Assembly: GCA_963942565.1 (NCBI GenBank)
Contig: OZ012698.1
Location: 34,278,182 to 34,342,181 of the forward strand
DNA: 64,000 bases
DNA from: Maea johnstoni
Lineage: Eukaryota; Annelida; Polychaeta; Spionida; Magelonidae
Direction of reading: 5' to 3'
This document shows, in pieces, positions 25,839 through 40,772 of the stretch (position 1 is the stretch's first letter; every line of letters starts with the position of its first letter). The translations under genes were made by a program, and so were the position numbers. The notes under the pieces were generated by a model. That model was given only the letters and a program-made list of their open reading frames with translations, made no database searches and was not told where the DNA came from.

Positions 25839-26555
25839 AATGTTTATAGATACAAGCATTTTGCAAGACCATATGATTATTTCATTCTGGAAGAGGCAAC
25901 CATCTTAATTAAATTATTTACAGCCTAAATAAAATTTGTGACCAGCTTTTATATTCTCCTTTTGCACAAAAGTAAGCGAATTAACATCAATGAACATAAA
26001 TTCCCGTTTGGAGGTCTGCACTGGCTGGGAGAAACTGTTACCAATTAACAGGTTGGAAATTTAAATGTTTGACATGGAACGTTTAATAATTTAAAATGTG
26101 AAACTTTAAAATATAACATGATCGGGCTGCTATCAAAGCTGCCTTAAGTTGCAAATATGACCCACATTTTGTCAATGTAATAATTTATTATCAAGACTCT
26201 GTTTCTCACTAAGTAAATGAAATATGCATTTCTTAATTTCCTTTATCTTCACATATTGCAATTATGGGTATTGATTATGATAAAACTGGAATGTATGTAA
26301 AATTTGTGCCGATACGATGGACCAAATGTGAAAGAGCAAATAAAAAGCTTTTGGGAGGGGGGGGGGGGGGGTTATATAAAACTTTATTTGTTCCTGACTA
26401 CTCCAGAAGGGAGGGTAAATAAAACGTTTTTTATCCTCCTTCTATACAGGCAGGGTAAATAAAATTATATTTTTACCCGACCACTCTAAATGATAGATAT
26501 CTAACAATAGATCATCTGGCTACCTCTTTTTCTGTCTGTATATTTGTCTATCTAT

Positions 26556-26723
<168 letters not shown>

Positions 26724-26725
26724 GC

Positions 26726-26952
26726 CTATGGGTTGTATTCGTAAATGCTGTATCCGGCTGCGTGGGTCGTTTGTGCAGAGTAGTTGTAAGCATGTATTTC
26801 ACAACTGCGCAAGATGGTGTTGTAAACGATAGACCCGCAGGTGAGGTCACGGGCACACTCAATTGAACACTCAATCCGAGATGCGTACATCAATGGACGT
26901 ATTGGTGATCCGACTAGTCGGGTGTCCTTTCCAACCAATTGATAGCTCATCT
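26726..26952 (-). CDS. Gene 2 exon 4: PAN/apple domain and stop
   Basis: 227 nt after a CTCACAG acceptor, encoding the same PAN domain as 18305-18531 and ending TAG just before a (TA)n tract. Confidence 0.85.
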
Positions 26953-27726
26953 CTGTGAGAAAAAAAAGGAATACAAAGAACTGCTAAAATGATAAGCAAT
27001 ATTAGTTGATAAAATCTCAAACTTCTATTCTTGAATATATATCAGAAGTATATTTCATTGCAAGTAAGGATAAGATACTTTTCATATATAGAAAAAATGT
27101 ATTTCAATCAGTGTTAACTAAGCTTAGAAAACCTGTAATACAAAACCGATCAGACCACATTGTTTGACAGAAAATTGGGAAGTTTAACTACAAAAACATT
27201 TTGAAAATAGAGATTCGCTTAAGCCTCCAGGGATCCACCATAGCCAAGTGGTTACAATGGCTGGCTTCCCAGCGTCAGTGTGCAGTTGTCATTTTCTGAG
27301 AAATGCAAAAGGAACTTTGGCTATCATCACTTTTTTCTGTCATATAGGGGTTAACACGTGACAATTGTCAGTGGTGGAGAACACAGGTGAAAATCACCAC
27401 CTAGCCCCAAGTTGGCAACAATCAGTCATTGCAATTGGGAGGCAAACTGAACTCGGGTATTAGTGTTCCTTATTTCACGCTAGGACCAACCCAGCCAACA
27501 AAGCTTGTAAAGGAAAGATTGCTCACCAAACTCTCCTTACCAGGTGGTATTCACTACGGCGATGTGGAGATATGCGATGGCAGAGTTGTAAAAGGAAAAT
27601 ATGATTACACGACCCCCTTTTGGGGGAGCGTAAATAAAGAACATTTTTCCCGCCCACAAATGCAAGATGAGGGATTCTAGGTCAAAATATTTTACCTGCC
27701 TACTCCAGGGGGCAGGTAAAAAACGT

Positions 27727-27818
<92 letters not shown>

Positions 27819-29367
27819 GTAGCTTCTTCTAGTCCATTTGGGTGTTCTACCTCATTGAGGCGATATTGAAACTACAAGCTGCCGTGTTTTTAAAGCTCTG
27901 CTATTGTCACAAATTGGGTCAATTTTAATGTTTGATAATACAAGTTGATGAAGTATTCTTAACTTAATTGGAAATTGAGGCAGGTTTATAGGGACATACC
28001 TTACCTGTTGTTTTTGCCTCGCTTCCAAATACTTGTACCTCACACAGGGTTAAGGGAACATCAGCTGCACTTGAAATGGTGATCATAACATAACGCGCAT
28101 AACGAGCCTTGCACAGCCATGTTTCCACTGCAGGCACTATCCCCTGCCGAAAGTAACAAAGCTGAAAGGAGTCTTGTTGGATGTTGTTGACATTAACATT
28201 GTTGCTAAGCAACACTTCCACGTCATGAAGACGTTCACCTGAAAAATAAAATCAAAGGAATGTTATTATATCATTACAATTTCCTACAGAAATTATTGTT
28301 GTTTTGATCTGATGTGTTTCACTATCCATGACTGAGTAGTCGAAATGGAGTGATATGAAACACACTTGTTTGCTTCCTAGATATAACTCAAACAGTAAGA
28401 AAACCAGACACTTTTCGCTTCTCCTACCATTCTCTGTACTGGGAAAGCTTATTAATTAAGTTATAGGTATAACATGAATAGTAAGATATTTAAAATTGCA
28501 ATATGTATCAAGTAATAGGGGCATATTCTGATAGCCAATACATGTAGTGATCTAGGGTGTTGCCACTGATTGCTCGCTGTCTTTCACTACTTCCACTATG
28601 AGGCATGTTGCCAAAGTTGCCATTCACTTGGGGTTAGGCGATAGTTTTCCCTGGCTACTCCAATTTCGTCCACCATTTTAAACTGGCTTATAATGACCTA
28701 GTAGCAACATGGCTGAAAGGATGACTGTTCACGCACTGATGAATTCAATTAATTGTTGATCAATTTCAAAGCTGTCTTGAGCGGTCTCAATGTCTCTTGT
28801 CCCATGGAGAAATTGATATTCAGTATATCATATTATAAATAGTGAGATGACAATAATGTATCATTCAAAGTTCTCCTTTAAGGTTAACACCATAGTTGCA
28901 GTGACGACTGGCGAGGAAAAACAAAGTAACGATCGAGATTACAACATTGTAATCTAATTGTTCTCGTGTAGTCAAGCTATGTTGGAAAATAATGTTGTCA
29001 TATTACTATGGCAACATGTTATGATATATTTGAATGATGACATTTCGGCCTATATGATTCATGGATTTCGCTTAATGCGCTGGGTTGGTTGACCCTTCAT
29101 GGAAAAGTGCAGAATGTCAAGGGTTCAACGTGGCGAAAACAATTCAACCTTTATTTACCAGTATAATTAAGCCACATATAAAAGAATGCATGATGAATTA
29201 TGTTGCAAGTGTAGTTCTTTTAGTGTAGTATTCGTTTTAGAAATCCACTTCAATGAGGGGGACCAATGATGAAGGAAATTGTCCTTGCCATAATATTCAG
29301 GCAAGTACAACTGTTGATACGTTGCATCAATGTTTGTTGGCGGAGTTCAGGAATAGTGAGCATTGGA

Positions 29368-29442
<75 letters not shown>

Positions 29443-32400
29443 GGTGGTTGAGGTCTGATTGGTATTTTCCTTTATATGTTTTTCGAATGGATTATCTGTC
29501 ATTAACTTAAGTCTTGTATTTATGGATTACCCAGCAAACACAAAACATTTTTGCTATGTCTACAAAATATTTAACCCAATATCTGTGAAATATTACTGAA
29601 AATGTTTATTAATATTAAAACGTTTGGCCTGAAAATTATTACCATAATGTTTCTTATAATATTTGTATTATTATTTTTAAAACATTTCGAAGATACATTT
29701 ACACAATATTGCAAAAATTATTCATCAAATGTTTCTGAAAAATATTTATTAATATTAAAACGTTTGGCCTGAAAATTATTACCAAAACATTTCTTATAAC
29801 ATTTAAATTATTATTTTCACAATATTTTAAATACATATTTATACAATGTTGCTTAAATTATTCATAAACTATTTCTAAGAAACATTTTGACATTGTTGTT
29901 GAAGATATTTATCCACATTGAAATTGCTGGCCTTGGAATATTATGCCAACATTTTTTGTAACATTTTACTCAACATTATTTCAATATTTTTGAAAAATTT
30001 ATCTTTCCAGATAGTTGAGTTTTAAATTCTTTAGAGAAGAAAATGTACTTACCAATCGCCCATAACTAACACACTTTTGAAATCCCCATTTTAGGGATTT
30101 CTTGCTCAGTCTTACTTTAAAAAGTATACTGTACAGATCATGCTTTCAAGATAGAACAGAAGGCTACTTATATTATTTTAGTCAGCCCTAATCAATGCCT
30201 TTCGGAATGACACATATTGATATTTCATGCTTTTTAAGAAACCAAAAATTTTAAATCAATGCCAGTAATGATATATTTATTTGGAAACTATTTTTTCCTA
30301 AATTTTCAAATCAATATTTCATGTTTATCGATCATATTTATCTAATTATAGCATAAAGTATTGCTTTTTCAGAGAAGTTGTTAACAATTGTAGGATTATA
30401 AATTAACGTTATTTAATATTAAGATAATAATGTTTGTAGCTATTGTTTTTGCATTTTGACATTATTATGTGACAATATCATAGGGCATTCCTCAATAATA
30501 TTTCTGAAATATTTCATACGGTTTTTGTGTTAAAATTGGTATTTTTATGTTTTCTAATTATTAAAGGACTATTTTATAGTAATGTTGAACGAACAATTCG
30601 GCAAAAACATTTCAAAACATTTATTCAACATTTTGTTAATGTCTTTTTTAACATTTCTTTACAGCTTAGTTCAGATGTTTCACAAATATTTCACAGGATG
30701 TGTTCTTGATATCAAACCAATGTTTAAAAAAAAACATTTGTAATAAGCAGATGTATAACATTTATTTAAGATGTTAATACAAGATTGGATACTGTTATCA
30801 TACATTATCGCAGAAAATTATTGGTTATTATTTTCTAAATATATATTTTGATATTTAATTTTAAATTTGTTCAGAAATATTTTGTAACTTTGTAGATAAA
30901 ATACTAAATTAATATTTAAAGAAACACTTGTAATAGACAGCTTTAAAACATTTTCTTTTAATGTTAGACAATATATAGTTTAATATAATCAAACATATTT
31001 TGGAAAAATATTGTGTAACATTTTATTAGTGTAAGTATTGACATTTTATTTATAATTTTTCAGACGTTTTAGAAACGTTTTAAAGAATGTTAATAAAACA
31101 TTCAATTAATGTCAAAAACAACATTTGTAATATGCAGATGTAAAACATTAACTATAAATGTTAATAAAAGATAATATAATGTAATCAAACATTATTATGA
31201 AAAAAATATTGGTTAATATTGTGAGAAAATATTCCTTTATCAGGCAGCTTTAAAAGATTTATCTTAAATGTTAAAAAAATCATAGTTTAATATATTCAAA
31301 CATATTTTGGAAAAATATTGTTTAACGTTACATTAATGTATAAATTGACATTTTATTTAAACTTTTTCAGACGTTTTAGAAACATTTTAAAGTATGTCAA
31401 TAAAACATTCAATTAATGTTAAAAACAACATTTGTAATACGCAGACATTAAACATTAACTAAAAATGTTGATAAAAGATAATATAATGTTATCAGACATT
31501 ATTATGAAAAAAATATTGGTTAATATTGTAAGAAAATATTCCGTCATTCTCGTAAATGTTTTACTAATATCATATTTTTATTGCATAACGTTTTTTACAT
31601 TCATTATTTCACTAATGTTTTCCCTATGGTTATTGAACATTTTGCTAATGTTTTATTCATGTTTATTGTGAATGTTTCTAACAATTTTTTTTCAGTCCTT
31701 TTAAAAATATTTTGAAAATATTTTGTGTTTGCTGGGTATGGAGGTGTTTAGGTTAACAACAATTTAGATTCGCTATAGATATTTATACCAAAGCAAGAAG
31801 AATTGAACTGAATACCCTCATCCACGCTTATGCATATAAAAGCCTACTTTCTGTTGCAGTGAGACGGTGCGGGTTTTAATATTTTGGCTCTCTTTTTTCT
31901 GTTTCCTGAATAACATAGCCAATCTTTTTTGTGAAAATATTTGATAGTAGTCGTTTTTATAAAGTGTTTCCTAAATAATGATGTTGAGAATTAGTAAGCA
32001 CACTCAACAAACCCCAGGATCAAAAGAACAACACATCCCAACCATCTTCACTGAATCCAATATGGCTTCTGCCAAGCCCCTTTTATTTTACCTCTAAGTT
32101 GGGAGAGCAATTAAACAGTCACATGACCAATGCAAAACAATAGACAGCCTACAACCTAGGATCTATAAATAGAAACAATGAGTGAGAGAGAGAGAGAGTA
32201 ATTTATAATGACAAACTTAACGGAAGTAAATGGAGTTTGCTTCAAGAATATGACCATCAAAATTACTGCCAAGTGCTGTGCTTTACTTCATCTTATTACA
32301 TGAATAGAATAATTGAAAAAAGAATTATAAATGTTGGAAAATATCCTTCAATATCTATAAATAATGATTAGAATATCATTCCTGCTTGCAATAGGCAGGA

Positions 32401-35400
32401 GTGTTTGTAATCCTCATTTATTAATATTGAAGAATAATTTTAATATTCATAAATCATGTTTCATTATTGATAAACAGGTTTTAAATATGTATAATGTTGC
32501 TTCAATGTTGAAAAATAATTTTGAATATTAAAAAGTAATTACAAAGACTGTAAAATGAATTCGAAATATCGGGAAAAAGAAGTATGACTTTTGGGAAAGA
32601 CTTTCTAATATTCTTAAATAAGGATAAAAAACACACCAATGTTTGCCATACGTTTTAGATACAGGACTGTTATGGTTCCTTTATGCGGTATTGTACTATT
32701 TAGTCATTGCCTGTCAATTGCTGGGGCCACTGCAATATGTTACACCTGGCAGTTATTTCTACAAGAACGTAGTAGTAACTTGTTTACCAACCGTGGCCTG
32801 TCCCTCACAAACTTGGCCCAATTGATATCCATTTACAAGGACACAAAAAGGCTTACCGAAAGTGTAGTTTGGGGTTGAAACTCAATTAACTCGTGATCAT
32901 CTTAAACAGACTAAGTTAAGATTCAGATATAAATATGAAACACTAATGTAGATAAAGATCTAAACTAATTATTAATCTCGACCCAGATCTAAATCCCCAT
33001 ATAAATACAAATCTAAAGTTGGCTGAGCATTCTAGAATTCCATGTAGCAGTATGGAAGTACTTTCCTCTTCACCATTAGTCATGTACAGCATTAGTTAAC
33101 TGCCAAAACGAAGCAACTTATATTGGAAATAATTCAACATACATTTTTCTATATCTGGCCGAATAATATTGACGAATGCAGGCTGAATTGTTTTCTCCAC
33201 GTTGAATTATTTTGAAGTAAGGTTGAAGTTTGATATTCACAGTCAGATTGAATGTTTTCTTCCAAAGTGTAATTATTGGTTATAACTGTGAAGGGTTAGC
33301 AAACCCGTCTATGGTAGAAGAAACTTGCCTAATCGATCTCTGTTGTACACTCGAATAGAGGAGATAGAAAAATGGTGGCCGAGGTCAACCATCCACCATG
33401 GTGATATCGTACGGACAGTGTGCGTGCAGGATCCAAAGGAATGATTTCCAACTGTTATGCCATCCACAGCATTGGCTGCCACGCCTATACTGTGATAGGT
33501 AGAGCTCTGGTACGCCTTTTTCCCTAATGCTATATTCGCCTCTGGTTTTGCACCTATAAAGTAAAATAAATGAACAAGTGTTGTTTTTCTCCATTTCAGC
33601 AGACCCATATCTGACATTAAATTAAGAATATACTATATGCAAGCACGTTTATATAATATGATGCAGCATTGGCAAATCGTCTGCCCTGAAGTTAAATAAT
33701 AGAGACCAATAAAGATATTTGGCACGGAAATATACTATACACTCATACACTGCATGCATATGAGCTCAAAGGCTTGTATACCACCTACTATTGATAAACC
33801 TTAAGGATCTCTTTAGTATGTTTACAAATTGCCTGCTATAAGTAAAATGGAAGAAATCAATGAGATTGATCTAGATATGTGGCTCGGGGTATGTATTTAC
33901 CAAGACAGAGCCGCCTAAAACAAAGCGTTATGCAGACTCTGTCTATGCATCGTTCAACATTAAAACATTCATGCACAAACATTCCTTCAAATGTTGTCGT
34001 TTAATTCTCCAATTCTTTTGACAGTAACTTTGGAATTGAGAATGATTTTGCACAATAATTGAAGAAGAAAGAATGATAATGTCATTTTCAGTCGCCTATT
34101 TTTAGCATGGCTTGACCTGAGTCACATTCTCCATCCGCTCCATCAAACCACAGTCAGGCCTGTAAAAGGCCATTCAAGGAAAATGACAGATGTGATATCT
34201 TATGGGAGTGATCCTTTAATAAGGGGCCATTTGCCTTGGACCGGGTATTGAAGAGCGATGTTAGATTTGTACATAAACATATTTATTTACAACCACATAC
34301 TTACGAAGATATTTGTATCAAAGCATTTGTGTTCTTGATAACTACAGAACACTTTACCAACTCGAACACATCTCAGATCTCAGAGTTGAATATTCCCTAA
34401 TTTCCCAGACATTCTTGTATCAGTCTCTACTGCTGCATCAAATGTTAGAACCTTCATAAACTGTTTGGGAGCACTACACTACGAAGTCTTGGGAATGGCC
34501 ACCTAGCGGGAACGAAAGAGAATTAGCGGCATGGGCAGTTCTCAAGGCTTTGTAATGAAGTGCATAGGCAATGCATGACACAGCCATTTGCCCAGAAGGA
34601 CACCTTATTAAATAACAATCAATCAACCCCGGACCAGTGCAGAGTGAGTTGACATTTGCGTTGCACACTGTCCATTGTAATTAGTGGTTGCTCACTGAAT
34701 GGGAATGGTTTCCAGTGATGACATTTTATGGACGTTGGTCGAAGAGGTGGGTGCTTAATGAGTGCAGGATATAGATGAATGTCCCGGGGTCAATAAAACA
34801 AGTCATTGTGAACGGGCCGTCGTATAATATAGGGGTGGCCGTTTGTAAAGGTCTGACTCTACTAGGAAAATAACTAAGATGAAAAATGATAATTTATAAT
34901 TAGATATATCTGAAGAAACGTTCATGGACTTTAGTTTTTCAAATTAAAGAGAAATAAAGAAAGACACATTAACATGAGTCTCACTGTCTCTGGAGGCTGC
35001 CTATCATGCCTGGAATTATGTTGATACAATATAAACTGATGAGAGACTACATGTTATGGATGTGAACTTGTGATCATTTCTAACCTTTCGCAAGATGAAC
35101 TATATACCTACCTGTTAAGGCACACCACATGCTACTAACATTCTTGTGCTTAAACAGATTGATATCAGGCTTCTTCCTATTGGCAATTCTGACTGTATTT
35201 TACTAGATGTATGATACTAATGTTTAGTGTAGGCCGCATGCCTAAAGGATCCAGTATGAATGTCACAAAGTACTGGACAATTTATTGCAGACATGGTCTC
35301 TATTTCTGCAATTAATGTGTCTCACTTATCGCAGACTGTCATTGCCAGAGTAACGTTGATACCGTCTAAGCAGATACCTGCAGTTCCTTCAAAAATGATT

Positions 35401-35627
35401 ATTTTTGTATTATCTTATCAACTCATGGTTCACATCACACGCTATTTTAGATTAAAAAAACAAGTATCAGTTTGGATATTGAATATCTAATAAAAGGAAT
35501 TTCCATTGCCTAATAGAACGGAGACGATATGAAAAGTAAAGGTATTACCTGCAGTTCTTATCATGATGAATACTGTGATCTCAACCGAGAGTGTTTTGAA
35601 AATCTGCATACTTCTTCTACCTGCCAT
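26726..35627 (-). CDS. Gene 2: secreted F-type lectin with PAN/apple domain, four exons
   Basis: Exons on the minus strand at 35549-35627, 33329-33553, 28005-28238 and 26726-26952 sum to 765 nt, that is 254 residues plus TAG; all three introns are phase 1 and the joins are in frame. Order: N-terminal hydrophobic leader (about residues 1-26), FTP/F-type lectin domain split over exons 2 and 3, PAN/apple domain in exon 4. The FTP domain keeps [18 protein letters not shown] with the expected His, [18 protein letters not shown] with two Arg, and [11 protein letters not shown]-type lectins of known members bind fucose; with the shortened RDRLGER loop lacking the usual Cys pair, specificity here is uncertain. 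The first intron donor is GTAATA, the second GCAAGT, the third GTAAGG. Neighbours are paralogous gene 1 upstream and the inverted orphan copy downstream. The gene model is inferred without transcripts. Confidence 0.7.
27220..27440 (+). repeat. Intronic SINE, gene 2 copy
   Basis: Same element as 17825-18035, in the FTP-PAN intron, same orientation relative to the gene. Confidence 0.55.
27729..27814. repeat. (TA)n microsatellite present in F' only
   Basis: About 86 bp of TA in the FTP-PAN intron of gene 2; the orphan copy has only TATGTATATATTTA at the matching site (17517-17532), so this is a recent expansion or contraction. Confidence 0.97.
28005..28238 (-). CDS. Gene 2 exon 3: F-type lectin domain, C-half
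   Basis: 234 nt, phase 1 to phase 1, acceptor TTTTTCAG, donor GTAAGG. Encodes GERLHDVEVLLSNN through [17 protein letters not shown]; the protein is the same as the orphan exon at 17097-17330. Confidence 0.85.
28312..29528. other. Gene 2 second intron, shared with gene 1
   Basis: No exon. 28775-29110 is homologous, with moderate divergence, to 47205-47525 in gene 1 (GGAGAAATTGAT.TTCAGTATAT, ACGATCGAGA, CATATTACTATGGCAA, TGACCC.TCATGG), which supports paralogy of the genes including introns. A GA microsatellite lies at 29371-29438, and a reversed SINE-like piece near 28560-28700. Confidence 0.6.
29371..29438. repeat. (GA)n microsatellite
   Basis: About 34 GA units; the Arg-Glu open frame here is an artefact. 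Confidence 0.97.
29529..31737. mobile_element. AT-rich 2.2-kb element with ACCCAGCAAACACAAAA ends
   Basis: The left end ACCCAGCAAACACAAAA (29529) and the perfect complement ending at 31737 form 17-bp terminal inverted repeats. The interior is very AT-rich and made of diverged internal repeats, for example AATATTAAAACGTTTGGCCTG at about 29611 and 29750, and a block of about 170 bp around 31070-31235 repeated at about 31375-31550. AACATTT/AAATGTT is the recurrent word. No protein is encoded, so it is a non-autonomous DNA element. It lies inside the second intron of gene 2 and is absent from the corresponding intron of gene 1. Confidence 0.75.
31757..31960 (+). repeat. Dispersed repeat, inverted copy at about 38720-38935
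   Basis: Shared colinear blocks in opposite orientation: ATAGATATTTA, TTGAACTGA, ACTTTCTGTTGCAGT followed by AGACGGTGC and GGTTTTA, and the ATAGTAGTC block. An unclassified interspersed repeat with no coding signal. Confidence 0.55.
31961..33328. other. Gene 2 second intron, no gene seen
   Basis: AT-rich DNA. The last part (33180-33328) resembles 47520-47631 of gene 1, immediately 3' of its FTP N-half exon. Open frames near 32640-32878 show no recognisable domain. Confidence 0.5.
33329..33553 (-). CDS. Gene 2 exon 2: F-type lectin domain, N-half
   Basis: 225 nt, phase 1 to phase 1, from a CTTTATAG acceptor to a GCAAGT donor. It encodes [37 protein letters not shown], then [20 protein letters not shown] and NRDRL. 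The Asp-Gly/Asn block and the His of CTHT correspond to the family's metal and sugar sites. Confidence 0.8.
33554..35548. other. Gene 2 first intron, no gene seen
   Basis: AT-rich sequence between the leader exon and the FTP N-half exon; no repeat family or exon recognised. Confidence 0.5.
35549..35627 (-). CDS. Gene 2 exon 1: start codon and leader peptide
   Basis: ATG at 35625-35627, 26 codons beginning MAGRRSMQIFKTLSVE and ending with a hydrophobic TVFIMIRTA, then G and a GTAATA donor. Phase 1 fits the phase 1 FTP N-half exon. It was chosen because it is the only suitable leader found between genes 2 and 1; the central Glu makes the hydrophobic core weak. A different upstream leader is possible. 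Confidence 0.5.
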
Positions 35628-35754
35628 TGATTCAAATTTAATTGTTACTTATTTATATTGGTGAATTAGCTTTTGCATCTGGTAGACAAACTGCTACGAT
35701 GTAATGGATGTCGCCTCCTCTGTCAGCAGCAATATGACATATAACGCATCTCTC

Positions 35755-36000
35755 AAATAGAGACAATCCCCAATCAATACATGACAGCATTAACCCTATT
35801 AACACTATCGTACCAAATAGAGACAACCCCCAATCAATACATTACAGCATTAACCCTATTAACACTATCGTACCAAATAGAGACAACCCCCATTCAATAC
35901 ATTACAGCATTAACCCTATTAACACTATCGGACCAAATAGAGACAACCCCCAATCAATACATAACAGCATCAACCCCATTAACACTATCGTACCACACCG
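35755..36000. repeat. 60-bp minisatellite, about four units
   Basis: Four consecutive units with an exact 60-bp period (AAATAGAGACAACCCCCAAT, ACATTACAGCATTAACCC, ATTAACACTATCGTACC), differing at a few positions each. The repeating Thr-Leu open frame follows from a period divisible by three. There are no spacers, so it is not a CRISPR array. It sits about 130 bp upstream of the gene 2 leader exon start. Confidence 0.9.
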
Positions 36001-36357
36001 ATCTCTACATAGATGCAGATATATCTACATAAAGTGGGAATATTGGTTGAAAGTTTATACACAATATCTCGATATTCAAATACGGATGTTATTCATTTTT
36101 ATGCACACCTTCTGCAGAAAAAAGTCTATGAAATGATAATTGTATTTATCGATAGTTTTTTTCTGTATTATATGTGCTTGCCTAGTTGTTACCATGTCTG
36201 TGTCTTTTTTATGTACTACGTATCATTTGTTAATCACCTTGGCATACGTATATGCTAGTGGCATTAATAGTCACAGCTTTGATATCCAGACAGAAATATG
36301 CTCTAAGTGGAACAAACTTGACAATGTTTCTTTAAACATTACCCATATATTAAGATC

Positions 36358-37425
36358 CTCTGTCACTGTGGGGCCAAATGGGCCCAAAATTAGAAGTTGA
36401 GAGCATATATGGGCATATCTTTGTAAAGAATTTTCATATTCTCATCATTTTTGGCTAGAAGATAACCAATGGGGATACAAACAAATTATTAAACCCAATT
36501 GACCTTGATTGACCTTGGATTACCTTGAAATGGCATTAGAAAAAATCTTTTTCTCAGCATGTCCCTCTTTCAATCCCATTTTCTCCCCAAAATTGTGTGA
36601 AAATGAAGAATCTGCTCGCATACGATGTTGAGCAAGGCACTATAGAATACATTTGCAAAAGAATCGATACAAAAGGTACCAAAATGATTTTTTTTGTTAA
36701 GGTCGAAATTAACATATGCATTTTCTCTTCTACTGCCAGACATGTACGCCCTACCAAGATGCCAATCACATAACTAATTAGAGCTAAAAGTGCATATATC
36801 GTTTAAAAAAGACCATCCGATTTCTGCTTCCGTTGCAAAGATATAGCCAATTTTTGAAATCCAAGATGGCCGCCAAGGGCAGCCATCTTTGATTTTCGAG
36901 GTCAAAGGTCATCGCAGATTTCGGAAATAGGACATAACTTTGTGATGAAAGCAAATATTGGGGTGATCTTTTTTAATGATATCTTCTCCTTGAACCAAAC
37001 CTGGTAATGTGGTTTTGGTCTTGGTTTGGGGATCTGGTTTTTCCACAAGAAAAGTAAATATATATTTTCACATCATCCTTCATGAAAAATGTCAAAAGTT
37101 GCTTTTTCGGATCAGATTATCTTGAAAATATATACTAGAGTATGATGTCCAAGGTAATAAGGGGGGGGGGGAGTAATTTCCATTATTATAGTATTAGGGG
37201 GCAATAACTTGGACCAAATATCAGATATGTTGAAAATACAGAGTTAAAGGTCATTTCAAGGTTAAAAGAGGTCGTATCAATGTCATTAAAATTTTCAAGT
37301 GTTTTGTATCTCTGCAATCTATTAGGTGGACAAATTTCATAAAGATTTTGTCATGTACTTCAGAGAAACAGGGCCACTTCTCAATTTGGGCCCATTTGGA
37401 CCCATAGTGTGTGAAGCACAATACG
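36358..37425. mobile_element. Inverted-repeat element, ~1.06 kb
   Basis: The left arm starts CACTGTGGGGCCAAATGGGCCC and the right arm ends with the complement (GGGCCCATTTGGACCCATAGTG), with weaker inverted similarity extending inward about 170 bp, including CCTTGAAATG. The interior holds CCAAGATGGCCGCC and several AAGGTCA/TGACCTT words. No open frame, so a MITE-like or foldback element. Confidence 0.6.
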
Positions 37426-40535
<3,110 letters not shown>

Positions 40536-40545
40536 TGTTTTGCGC

Positions 40546-40772
40546 CTATGGGTTGTATTCGTAAATGCTGTATCCATCTGCGTGGGTCGTTTGTGCAGAG
40601 TAGTTGTAAACGTACATTTCACAACTGCGCAAGATGGTGTTGTAAACGATAGACCCGCAGATGAGGTCACGGGCACACTCGATTGAACACTTAATCCGAG
40701 ATCCATACATCAATGGACGCATTAGGGATCCCATCAGTCGGGCATCCTGTCCAACCAATTGAGTGCGCAACT
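40546..40772 (-). CDS. Gene 1 exon: PAN/apple domain and stop
   Basis: 227 nt after a CTCACAG acceptor. The Cys pattern [11 protein letters not shown] and [10 protein letters not shown] is retained relative to the other copies; it ends TAG at 40546-40548. Confidence 0.82.

Noticed and set aside
35781-36032. Repetitive Thr-Leu frame, and the possibility of a CRISPR array
   Set aside because: It is a direct 60-bp tandem repeat without spacers; the open frame results from a period divisible by three.
36554-36769. 71-codon minus-strand frame
   Set aside because: It lies inside the 36358-37425 inverted-repeat element and carries no recognised domain.
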